From NCBI RefSeq assembly GCF_006439335.1, contig NZ_SAWY01000036.1, positions 124,356 through 188,355 on the forward strand: DNA of 64,000 nucleotides. Direction: 5' to 3'. The stretch comes from Litorilituus lipolyticus (GTDB lineage Bacteria > Pseudomonadota > Gammaproteobacteria > Enterobacterales > Alteromonadaceae). Of this stretch, positions 45,225 through 53,882 are shown one piece after another; the first letter of the stretch is position 1; each line of letters opens with the position of its first letter. A model generated the notes under the pieces. The model was not told the DNA's origin. It saw only the letters and a list, made by a program, of their open reading frames with translations, and did not search any database. The translations under genes and the position numbers were made by a program.

Positions 45225-47375
45225 TTAAAATTGATAATCAAAGGTTACGCCAAACACTAATGGTTCAGATAATTGAGTGTATTGTTTTGGAGTATAGCCA
45301 TCACGTGGGTCATTAGGGAAATAAAAACCACGGTTTGCGTAGTCTTCATCAGTTAAGTTACGGCCCCACAGTTTAAGCTGCCACGCTTCTGCCAAGTATG
45401 ATATTGAAGCATTAAGTAACACGATTGATTCTGAAGTTAAGTCAGCTTTGCTAATTCGTTCACCATCATAATAGCGGGTATCTGAGAAGTAGAATTCATC
45501 TTTACCGTCAACGGAGATGTTAACTAACCAAGCGTCTGATGGGCGATAATTAAAGCCAAGATTAAATTGATAAGAAGGAGCGTGTGATTGAGCTTCACCG
45601 CTTAGTGATTGACCTTGAGAATCAGTAAAATCGTTGAACTCAGTCTCTAATAAGCCAAGAGAACCATAAATATCAATAAGCTCATTGATTTGCCAAGCTG
45701 CATCAAGTTCAAGGCCATAGTTATTACCTGTAGCGGCATTTCCTAAAAACTCGATAAATTCAGTACTACCGTCTTCTCTTACGATTGTTTGTGATGATTT
45801 AACCTGCATATCTGTTCTGTCCATATAGAACATGGCAGTACGTAAATAAGCATCATCATTCAATAAAGAGACTTTATAGCCAATTTCATAGTTCACAAGG
45901 TATTCAGGATCAAAACTACGAAACTCTTCAGATAAACTGCCATCAGTATTGTGTCCGCCAGCTTTATACCCGCGATTGATTGAACCATACCAAAGACTGT
46001 CATTGCTTGCTTGATAAGCTAATACGACTTTTCCACCAACCATAGTGTCGCTGGTATCATCAGTAAAAAGATCGGAGTTTTGGTAATCTGCAGCGCGATT
46101 TTCTAAACGTAAGCCAGTCGTTAAGGTAAGTTTTGTATTTAACTGAGTATCAAACTGACCGTAAAGGGCAAAAGAGTCGCTTTGATTATTGGAGCTAAAA
46201 TCGCTGTCTGCATAAGTATACTGACGAAGTAAGTCTTCTTCATCGCTCTTATAGTAAAGGCCTGCAACCCATGAAGTACTACCATTAAAGAGTTCACTAC
46301 CTGCTTTTGAAAGTGCTCTAAATTCAAGTGATTGAGATGACTTTTCTCGATAGTAGTGATCCGTTGAAGTGTACTCCCAATAAGCATAATCAGGATTTTC
46401 AATAACGTCAGGATCAGAGATACCGACATAAGCCCAATCCTCATCATATCCGTAACCAAGATCTGAGTCTGCAGCCGTGAGGATAGAGACAAAAGTAAAA
46501 TTATCAAAACCATCGTAAGTAAATTTAGCTGCTAGTGCTGTAGTTTCTTGCTCATCAAAACCAGGTTCATCTGAATAGGTGGTTCTGTTGTTGTCTAATG
46601 AAAAAGCATCATAACCATTGTTGAAATCGAAATAAAAGCCAGTTAAATCAATGGTAAGGTCGTTTGTTGCTGCAATTGATAATTTGCCACGTATATTAAG
46701 TTCATCACGGTTATTGGTATCTTCAGTGTTTAAGAAGATATTTTCCATATAACCATCACTGACAAGTTTATTCATGGCAAAGCGATAGTTGATTTTTTCG
46801 GTTGCAGGGCCTGATAAGGCAACGCCAAGACCTGCAGTGTTATAGTTGCCTAAATCGAGCTTGATAGCACCTTCAAATTCCTCTGTTGGTACATTAGTTT
46901 GAATGTTAATCATACCTGCAAGGGCATTGGCGCCAAAACGGGTACCTTGAGGTCCACGAAATACTTCTGCCTGACTAACATCAAATAATGTGGCGATACT
47001 GCCGATGCCGGTAAAGTCGACATCATCAATTATCATACCCACTGATGGGTTAATAGGCTCTTTAAACTGACTACGTTCACCAATGCCACGTATTTGAAAA
47101 TAACGAGCTCGTTGAGAACCACTTGCGTAATTGACATTAGGGCTAATGGCAATTAGCTCTTCCAAATGCTGTGCATTACGCAATTTAATATCGTCAGCAG
47201 TAAGTACAGATAACGATGATGGTGTAGATTGGAGGTTTTGCTGGCGAAAATCACTGCTAACGGTGATTACTTCCATATCATCAGTATCATTACTTGATAA
47301 TTCATTGGCGAAGGCGGAAACGTTAAATAAAGCGGAAGCGATAGCAAGGCTAATGATCGATTTAGACAGTGTCAT
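45225..47375 (-). CDS. TonB-dependent outer-membrane receptor for thiamine
   Basis: A 716-residue barrel receptor. It starts at the ATG at 47375 with GAGAT seven bases upstream. A TTG 21 bp further up is less likely, because the signal peptide begins MTLSKSIISLAIASALF. The plug domain (about 40-170) contains SVLTADDIKLRNAQHLEELI and PQGTRFGANALAGMINIQT. The rest is a 22-strand barrel ending LVFGVTFDYQF. The TPP riboswitch in its leader and the three downstream thiamine genes argue for thiamine or its phosphates as ligand. It depends on a TonB/ExbB/ExbD complex not encoded next to it. Confidence 0.92.
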   Translation of the reverse strand: MTLSKSIISLAIASALFNVSAFANELSSNDTDDMEVITVSSDFRQQNLQSTPSSLSVLTADDIKLRNAQHLEELIAISPNVNYASGSQRARYFQIRGIGERSQFKEPINPSVGMIIDDVDFTGIGSIATLFDVSQAEVFRGPQGTRFGANALAGMINIQTNVPTEEFEGAIKLDLGNYNTAGLGVALSGPATEKINYRFAMNKLVSDGYMENIFLNTEDTNNRDELNIRGKLSIAATNDLTIDLTGFYFDFNNGYDAFSLDNNRTTYSDEPGFDEQETTALAAKFTYDGFDNFTFVSILTAADSDLGYGYDEDWAYVGISDPDVIENPDYAYWEYTSTDHYYREKSSQSLEFRALSKAGSELFNGSTSWVAGLYYKSDEEDLLRQYTYADSDFSSNNQSDSFALYGQFDTQLNTKLTLTTGLRLENRAADYQNSDLFTDDTSDTMVGGKVVLAYQASNDSLWYGSINRGYKAGGHNTDGSLSEEFRSFDPEYLVNYEIGYKVSLLNDDAYLRTAMFYMDRTDMQVKSSQTIVREDGSTEFIEFLGNAATGNNYGLELDAAWQINELIDIYGSLGLLETEFNDFTDSQGQSLSGEAQSHAPSYQFNLGFNYRPSDAWLVNISVDGKDEFYFSDTRYYDGERISKADLTSESIVLLNASISYLAEAWQLKLWGRNLTDEDYANRGFYFPNDPRDGYTPKQYTQLSEPLVFGVTFDYQF

Positions 47376-47455
47376 AGATATCTCAATTAAAAACAATATT
47401 AAGCAAAGTAAGGGAAAACAAAGAGATATGTACGATGATATGTTTATTATCGCTA

Positions 47456-47556
47456 ACCATCCCTATGCCAGTGAATGTAGTCACTGCCCAGGTTCAAAGA
47501 GTATATTTCTCAGCCACGGCTTATTTTTCTAGTAAATAAGAGAGGCACCCCTTGGT
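47456..47556 (-). ncRNA. TPP riboswitch (THI element)
   Basis: Read leftward, all landmarks of the TPP aptamer appear in order: GGGGTGCC (from 47551), GGCTGAGA (47515-47508), TTGAACCTG (47497-47489), a GCAGTGA...TCACTGGC helix, and ATAGGG (47466-47461). Downstream, ATATCTC (47429-47423) can pair with GAGATAT (47384-47378), the ribosome binding site of the receptor gene. Repression is therefore likely at translation. There is no terminator hairpin with a U-tract before the start codon. Confidence 0.95.
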
Positions 47557-47657
47557 TGCGCGCTATTCTAGCAAAAAATTTATTAAGAATCTTTTTATTG
47601 TTGATGCGCTTAGGTATATTGGCATTAGGATTTTTCTTTTATCTCTCGTGGGTGGAT

Positions 47658-50600
47658 ATGTTTCCAAATTGGCAATTAGTATTATTAAGTTTGGCTTATA
47701 TAGGCCTACTGTTTTTAATTGCATTTTTGGGGGATAAATACCGTCATCAACTGGCTAAAAAAGGGCAAAGCTTAATTTATGCTTTAACCCTAGGCGTTTA
47801 TTGTACTTCGTGGAGTTTTTTAGGCACAACTGGGCAAGCATCTAGCAATTTCCTTTCTCATCTACCTATTTATATCGGTCCAATACTGTTATTTATTTTT
47901 GCTTGGCCTTTTATTCAACGGATAATTCGTGTCAGTTTAAAGCTGAACCTGACCTCTATTGCTGATTTATTAGCAGCGCGATTTGGTAAATCACATAACT
48001 TAGCCATTATTGTTACCTTGGTCGCCTTAGTAGGCACAATGCCTTATATAGCACTGCAGCTAAAAGCGATGGTGTATTCATTTCAGCAATTACAAGTGGA
48101 TCATAGCCTAAATAGTTGGCATATCGGTTTGGTGGTTAGCATAGTACTAGCAGGTTTTACTGTGCTTTTTGGTATAAGGCATATTGATGTAACGGAGCGC
48201 CATCCCGGTGTAATGTTTGCAATTGCATTTGAATCCTTAGTGAAGTTGTTTGCTTTTTTGGCTGTTGGTTTATTTGTTTGTTTCTCACTATTTGATTCAC
48301 CTTTAGACATTTGGCGACAAGCTAATGCTAATGTTTTATTAGATCAGCAACTTAATGTTGACCAAATGGCTGCTATGGTTGCGATGTTAGTCATTGTTAT
48401 GGCAGCCTTTTTATCACTACCTCGACAATTTCAAGTAATGGTAGTTGAACTTAAAGACCAAAGAGATACTTGGCTGAGCCGAAGAATTTTCCCTATTTAT
48501 TTGTTAGTTTTTGCTTTTTTCGCAGCACCGTTGGGTTTAGCGGGGCATTTATTACTTGCTGATACCGTACCGTCAGATGCTTATGTACTTTTCTTGCCGG
48601 GTTTAGCAGATCAAACTTGGTTAACCTTATTTGCCTTTTTAGGTGCTGTGTCTGCAGCAAGCTCAATGGTTATTATTTCATCCATCGCGTTAAGTACTAT
48701 GCTGAGTAATGAAATTGTTTTTCCTTTACTGTATCGACGCCAGAAGGTTGCTCAAACAGATTATGATAACTTTAGGCAGCGATTATTAAATATCCGTAAA
48801 CTACTGGCTTTGATGGTGATTCTGTTAGGTTATGGTGTGTTTATTATGGCATCGCCAGATACCTTATCATCGCTAGGTGAGGTAGCGTTTGGTGCTTTCG
48901 CACAGTTAACCCCCGCACTAATTGCCGCTTTTTATTGGCGCAGAGCCAGTTTGATGGGGGTTTATGCAGGTATTTTAGTGGGCTTTATTCTATGGCTAAG
49001 TCTTAACTTTTTACCTCAGTTTGGCTTATACCCCTCACCGTTTGCTGAAGGCTTTTTACCGGTTAAAACGACTGCAACATTATTTAGTTTAGGTGCCAAT
49101 ATTATTGTGATGTGGGCATTATCTCAGATCAGTCGCCAAAGTGTGCAAGAACGCGTACAAGCTTCATTGTTTTTAGAATGGCAATCGCCAACTTTAACGA
49201 AAGCACAAAAAAAACGACAAATTGATACTGAAGAGTTGGAGCTACTGGTTTCACGTTTTGTCGGTTTAGATAAAGCCAAATCCAGTTTTAGTTTATTTCG
49301 TTCGTCAAATAATAAAAAACAGTTAGGTAATGCAGCCTATAACCAGCTGCTATTGCAGCATACAGAAAACACCCTTGCAACGGTAATGGGCGCATCTTCT
49401 GCGCGGTTAGTGTTATCTTCTGCTCTTGATGGCAGGGATATTGCTCTTGATGAATTAGCTGTACTCGTAGAAGAAGCCTCAAGTCAGCGCCAACAGTTCT
49501 CTCAAAATTTACTGCAAAGTGCGATTGAAAATGCGAGTGAAGGTATCTCCATTGTCGATGAAAATTTACAGCTGGTAGCTTGGAACAAAAAGTACCTTGA
49601 TTTATTCGATTACCCCAGCGAACTGATATATGTAGGCAGTCCTGTTGAGTCTTTAATTCGTCATAATGTGAAGCGTGGCTTATGTGGCATGGGAGATTTA
49701 GAGCAACAAGTTAATAAGCGCTTAGAGTATTTGAGAAAAGGCAGTCCACATAACTCTGAACGACAACATGCAAGCGGACAAACTATTCGTATTGAAGGTA
49801 ACCCATTACCTGATGGTGGTTTTGTTATGATGTTTTCAGATATCACGGCGTACCGACAAGCGGAGCAAGTATTAAAAGAAGCAAATCTTGATTTAGAAAC
49901 CCGCGTTTATGAACGTACTTTAACATTAGCAAAAACCAATGAAGCATTAGCAAAAGCTCATGATAAAGCTGAGCAAGCTCACTTAAAGAAAAGTCAATAT
50001 CTACGAGCGTGTAGTCATGACTTAATGCAACCTCTTGAGGCTGCAAGGCTTTTCACATCGGCTTTATCAGAGCAAAATAATTTAACGGAAGATCAATACC
50101 GTCAAGTTGAAAATATTGATCGATCGCTCAAAGCCGCCAATGATTTATTGGCTGATTTGGCAGAAATAGCACGCTTAGAAAGTGGCAATATTAAAGCGAA
50201 CAAGCAACCTTTCGCCTTAAACGAACTGTTTGAAGATTTAGCACAAGAATTTGAAGCCTTAGCAGAAGAGCAGAAAGTAGAGTTCCGTTTAAGGTCGTCA
50301 AAAGTGTGGATTAATTCTGATAAGCACTTATTACGTCGCATTATTCAAAACTTGGTTGGGAATGCCTTTAGGTACGCAAGCCCAGGGAAAGTGCTGCTTG
50401 GTGCCCGCGTTGTCAATAATGACGTTATCATTCAAATACTAGACAATGGCCCTGGAATTCCCGTGGAAAAACAAAGCTTGGTTTTCGAGCAGTTTACCCA
50501 GTTAGATTCAGCTAATAACCAAGCAGGTCGAGGCTTAGGACTTGGATTAAATATAACTCAAAGCTTATCGCACTTATTGGGTCATAGTTTGAGCTTACAA

Positions 50601-51128
50601 TCTAAGGCGATGCAAGGTTGCAAGTTTTCAGTACATGTAGAAAGAGTTGCACCAAAACTTAATGCTATACCAAGTGCGGTACCAGCATTTAACGTTGCAT
50701 TAAAAGATATAACGGTGTTGTGTATTGATAATGATCCCGATGTATTAAGTGGCATGGTTGAATTGTTATCTGCATGGCAATGTAACATTCTTGCGGCTGA
50801 TTCGCGTGAAAGTGCACTAGAAGAGTTTGCTAATCATAAGAATGAGATTGATATTTTGTTGGTGGATTACCAATTAGGCTATATAGCTGGTGATAAGAAA
50901 GGGATACAGGCAGATGGTTTAACGTTAATTAAAGATTTACGCAGTCAGTGCCCGCAAAGTATTCCAGCTATTCTTATTACGGCTACTACAGAAGCGGGTA
51001 TTGAAGAAAAAGCCAAAAGTTATGATGTTGGTTATATGAGAAAATTAGTTAAACCTGCGGCGTTAAGAGCGATGATGAGTGCGATGCTGGCTAAGAAATT
51101 ACAAGCTGATTATGTTGGTTATAGTTAA
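47658..51128 (+). CDS. crbS: CrbS-type hybrid sensor kinase with sodium:solute symporter domain
   Basis: A membrane sensor of about 1156 residues. The order is an SSS-family symporter module with about 13 helices (1-510), a PAS domain (about 610-720; LQSAIENASEGISIVDENLQL), a coiled coil, and a HisKA domain with H787 in CSHDLMQPLEAARLF. A HATPase domain follows (NLVGNAFRYA, DNGPGIP, GRGLGLGL), then a receiver domain with D1070 in ILLVDYQLG. CrbS (MxtR in Pseudomonas) controls acs and acetate uptake. I prefer the ATG at 47658, where homologues start; a TTG at 47556 would overlap the TPP riboswitch on the other strand. It converges with crbR. Confidence 0.9.
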   Translation: MFPNWQLVLLSLAYIGLLFLIAFLGDKYRHQLAKKGQSLIYALTLGVYCTSWSFLGTTGQASSNFLSHLPIYIGPILLFIFAWPFIQRIIRVSLKLNLTSIADLLAARFGKSHNLAIIVTLVALVGTMPYIALQLKAMVYSFQQLQVDHSLNSWHIGLVVSIVLAGFTVLFGIRHIDVTERHPGVMFAIAFESLVKLFAFLAVGLFVCFSLFDSPLDIWRQANANVLLDQQLNVDQMAAMVAMLVIVMAAFLSLPRQFQVMVVELKDQRDTWLSRRIFPIYLLVFAFFAAPLGLAGHLLLADTVPSDAYVLFLPGLADQTWLTLFAFLGAVSAASSMVIISSIALSTMLSNEIVFPLLYRRQKVAQTDYDNFRQRLLNIRKLLALMVILLGYGVFIMASPDTLSSLGEVAFGAFAQLTPALIAAFYWRRASLMGVYAGILVGFILWLSLNFLPQFGLYPSPFAEGFLPVKTTATLFSLGANIIVMWALSQISRQSVQERVQASLFLEWQSPTLTKAQKKRQIDTEELELLVSRFVGLDKAKSSFSLFRSSNNKKQLGNAAYNQLLLQHTENTLATVMGASSARLVLSSALDGRDIALDELAVLVEEASSQRQQFSQNLLQSAIENASEGISIVDENLQLVAWNKKYLDLFDYPSELIYVGSPVESLIRHNVKRGLCGMGDLEQQVNKRLEYLRKGSPHNSERQHASGQTIRIEGNPLPDGGFVMMFSDITAYRQAEQVLKEANLDLETRVYERTLTLAKTNEALAKAHDKAEQAHLKKSQYLRACSHDLMQPLEAARLFTSALSEQNNLTEDQYRQVENIDRSLKAANDLLADLAEIARLESGNIKANKQPFALNELFEDLAQEFEALAEEQKVEFRLRSSKVWINSDKHLLRRIIQNLVGNAFRYASPGKVLLGARVVNNDVIIQILDNGPGIPVEKQSLVFEQFTQLDSANNQAGRGLGLGLNITQSLSHLLGHSLSLQSKAMQGCKFSVHVERVAPKLNAIPSAVPAFNVALKDITVLCIDNDPDVLSGMVELLSAWQCNILAADSRESALEEFANHKNEIDILLVDYQLGYIAGDKKGIQADGLTLIKDLRSQCPQSIPAILITATTEAGIEEKAKSYDVGYMRKLVKPAALRAMMSAMLAKKLQADYVGYS

Positions 51129-51160
51129 TGCTATATTGCCAAATAAGTCATTAATATAAC

Positions 51161-51820
51161 TTATTCGGCATTAAAGCCTGCTTCATTTAAATCTAACTGG
51201 CCAATAGCAATAACAGCTTGCGTGCGATTTCTAACGTTCAATTTTCGAAAAATTGCTGTGGCATGCGCTTTTATTGTTGCCTCCGAAACATTGAGGTCAT
51301 ACGCAATTTGTTTATTCAACATACCTTGGGCGAACATCATCAAAATACGATATTGCTGTTGCGTTAGACTGGCAACACGTTCAGCAATGTCACACTCTTC
51401 ATCATTATCTTGTATTTGCTGAAATGAAGCAGGAAGCCAGACATTACCTGATAATATTGTGACAATAGCATTGTATATATCATCAACGGGTGTCGACTTA
51501 GGTACAAAGCCTGCAGCACCATAACCCATAGCTTTGCTGATAGTATCATGGTCTTCGTGCGCAGAGACGACCACAACAGGTATTTGTGGGAAGTGGTTAC
51601 GTACATGAATCAAGGTATTGAAGCCGTGTGCACCTGGAATATTCAAGTCGAGTAATAATAAATCACTTTCATTATTAGCTTCAAGCAAGGTTTCAAGCTC
51701 GGCAATGGTTTGAGCCTCGAGCCAAGATGTATAGCTTAATTTTGGCTTCAATGTGCCAAGCAAGGCTTGTCTGAATAAGGGGTGATCGTCAGCTATTATT
51801 ATTTTTTCAGGCTGAATCAT
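51161..51820 (-). CDS. crbR: CrbR-type LuxR/NarL-family response regulator
   Basis: A DNA-binding regulator of 219 residues. The receiver domain has the acidic pair D11-D12, phospho-acceptor D58 in LLLLDLNIPG, and Lys in GFVPKST. A C-terminal LuxR helix-turn-helix follows (LTQQQYRILMMFAQGMLNKQIAYDLNVSEATIKAHATAIFRKL). The ATG at 51820 is preferred: AAGGAA lies nine bases upstream, and the longer frame adds 15 unrelated residues. The gene is convergent with crbS, 32 bp apart, so each needs its own promoter. CrbR (ErdR in Pseudomonas) activates acs, and here it may act at the TTAGAC-N4-GTYTAA elements. Confidence 0.88.
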   Translation of the reverse strand: MIQPEKIIIADDHPLFRQALLGTLKPKLSYTSWLEAQTIAELETLLEANNESDLLLLDLNIPGAHGFNTLIHVRNHFPQIPVVVVSAHEDHDTISKAMGYGAAGFVPKSTPVDDIYNAIVTILSGNVWLPASFQQIQDNDEECDIAERVASLTQQQYRILMMFAQGMLNKQIAYDLNVSEATIKAHATAIFRKLNVRNRTQAVIAIGQLDLNEAGFNAE

Positions 51821-52137
51821 TGCATACTTCCTTAGAAAATCTATCTTCATTCTAACGGAAAACAAATTAATTACAAAGCCTAGTTTTTTGTATTATTTTC
51901 TTCTTGGCAAATTAGTAAATAAATCCTTGTTAAGATAAAGGTTTTATTTTTTCTAGTGCATCAACTTATTGTAAAAAATAACTTTTTCTTTTTCTATGAT
52001 GAAAAGTTAACCGGAGTAATTGCCAGAAGCACTTAATGACGAGTGATGAACTGTTAGTAAAATCACCAGTTAAAATTGTACAAAAGTATTATATGTAATC
52101 ACATAACACTTGCGAATAATAATTCTAAAACTTTAGG
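51821..52137. other. Gene-free region upstream of crbR
   Basis: 317 AT-rich bases with no credible gene, RNA or terminator. The crbR promoter should be here, but no clear -35/-10 pair or copy of the TTAGAC element was found. Confidence 0.4.
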
Positions 52138-52638
52138 TTAATATTCATTATTGAACATTGGTAGTCCACCGTGAGATCCTAAAACAGCGCCTGCAACTGC
52201 TAATAAGCTGAGAAAGAGAAGAACACGGTGCATTCGCAATATGGTGATAAAGGTTTGTTTACTATTTGTTTTAGCTTGGTTTTCAAACCACTTATGTAAA
52301 AAAAGGGGTTCTAATACAAACAACACTATTGAAAATATTAGCCATATAATCGTCATTAAATGAAGCCACCAAAATTCAACATAAAGGTATCTATGCCAAG
52401 CATTTAAGAAATACAGCATATAAAAGCCAGAGACACCTGCAGCTATTGTCGTGAGTTTTGCTTGCCATGAAAAGCTATGTTCTAGCTGTTCAAATAAGGT
52501 AAATCGTTGTTCATTTTTAATATGCTTTAGCATGGCTGGCAATAAAACGGTGGTAATAAAAGCGACACCACCAATCCACATCACGACAGATAATACGTGC
52601 ACTGCACGAGCTATGATAAACCAATCATAATCATTCAT
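52138..52638 (-). CDS. CopD/HemJ-like four-helix membrane protein
   Basis: A 166-residue inner-membrane protein with four predicted helices. A His sits in the first (ARAVHVLSVVMWIGGVAFI), and further His residues are in HLMTIIWLIFSIVLF, MHRVLLFLSLLAVAGAV and GSHGGLPMF. This resembles the CopD and HemJ superfamily, in which such histidines bind haem or copper. I cannot place it in a named family. It is monocistronic by spacing, upstream of and divergent from the diguanylate cyclase gene. Confidence 0.65.
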   Translation of the reverse strand: MNDYDWFIIARAVHVLSVVMWIGGVAFITTVLLPAMLKHIKNEQRFTLFEQLEHSFSWQAKLTTIAAGVSGFYMLYFLNAWHRYLYVEFWWLHLMTIIWLIFSIVLFVLEPLFLHKWFENQAKTNSKQTFITILRMHRVLLFLSLLAVAGAVLGSHGGLPMFNNEY

Positions 52639-52815
52639 AGTATTCTATTATTAATAAATTTAGCGGTCATTATAGAGGGTTAGTGTAATAAACCTTTGTT
52701 GTGAATCATTCAATAATAAACTAGTTGCTAATTTAATTTTTAGTGGTCAATATGAAAAATAGAGCATAATCTTTATAGTAATGTAGAGCAAATTCTAACG
52801 GGTTAGGTGGTTAGA

Positions 52816-53874
52816 GTGATAAAGTGGTTGAAGTCTTACCTATTAATGGAAAAAGAAGTGGGGAGTAATTCCTATAGACGTGAAGTCACAGGTAATTTTG
52901 TGATTCTTTTTTCGTTCGCCATATTGTTCTTATTAACGCTTAGCAATTTCTTTTTAAGCTCTCGTACCATTTTTTATGCAAACTTAGCCTTATTTTCAGG
53001 CCTATGTTTAATCACATTCCTATTTCGGCATAATAAACGCTTGGTAATTCATAGTATTGCCCATTTTATGGCGGGCGGTATTTTCGTTATTGTCTATTTC
53101 AATCAAGCTCAAGATTACACTCCTATTTGGTCATTTTTATATATGTACCTGATTATCTCGCTTTACGGTCATCAAAAAGGGCTGATGATAGCGGGGGGCT
53201 TTTTAGGTTGTTTATTACTGTTTTTATCTTTTTGGGTAGGTGAAACTGTAACTAAACTCGAGTTTATACGTTTTGCTTTTGTTTCTGTGTTTATTTTATT
53301 TTTTGCTTACTTAGCAGAGTTGCTAATTTCGAGAACCTTTGAGCAGTTAAATAAAACTAAATCAATACTGGAAAAAATGACCATAACAGATGAGTTAACC
53401 GGGTTGCACAACAGACGGCACTTTAATGACGTGCTGAGTGATAAAATTAATAGTGCTAGACGAAGTAAAGAAATGTTAGCGCTGGCGATTATCGATGTAG
53501 ACCACTTTAAAAAGTATAACGATACTTATGGCCATCCAGCAGGTGATCAGGTATTAATTACATTGGCAGAACTATTAAAAACAACCATGAAACGTTCAGA
53601 TGATGTGCTTTTTCGTTTAGGAGGTGAAGAATTTGCTTTGCTGTATAAACCAAAAGATGAAACATCCGCGATTGCTTTATTAGAACGAATCAGGGAAGCA
53701 GTTGAAGACGTAGTAAAAGAAGAGAATATCCAATCAATTGTAACCATATCAGCAGGTTTATATATTATTAAACCCCAGAAAACGCAGTCTTTTGAGCAGG
53801 TATATAAATCAGCAGATGAGTTACTTTATCAAGCAAAAGAGTTAGGGCGAAACAGAGTGGTTGTATCGCCCTAA
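52816..53874 (+). CDS. Membrane-bound diguanylate cyclase (GGDEF protein)
   Basis: Makes cyclic di-GMP. About six N-terminal membrane helices (residues about 25-180) form a sensor-like module. The GGDEF domain follows (about 195-352) with DELTGLHNRRHFNDVL, AIIDVDHFKKYNDTYGH and the active-site RLGGEEF, which is intact. No RxxD inhibitory site is evident before the GGEEF. The start is uncertain. GTG at 52816 has an AGGTGG five bases upstream; GTG at 52807 and ATG at 52846 are alternatives. A PilZ protein, a possible c-di-GMP effector, is encoded 4 kb away. Confidence 0.92.
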   Translation: MIKWLKSYLLMEKEVGSNSYRREVTGNFVILFSFAILFLLTLSNFFLSSRTIFYANLALFSGLCLITFLFRHNKRLVIHSIAHFMAGGIFVIVYFNQAQDYTPIWSFLYMYLIISLYGHQKGLMIAGGFLGCLLLFLSFWVGETVTKLEFIRFAFVSVFILFFAYLAELLISRTFEQLNKTKSILEKMTITDELTGLHNRRHFNDVLSDKINSARRSKEMLALAIIDVDHFKKYNDTYGHPAGDQVLITLAELLKTTMKRSDDVLFRLGGEEFALLYKPKDETSAIALLERIREAVEDVVKEENIQSIVTISAGLYIIKPQKTQSFEQVYKSADELLYQAKELGRNRVVVSP

Positions 53875-53882
53875 CCATATGA

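Noticed and set aside
51364-51606. 80-residue frame inside crbR in another reading frame
   Set aside because: It lies fully within a well-supported response regulator gene, with no independent signals.
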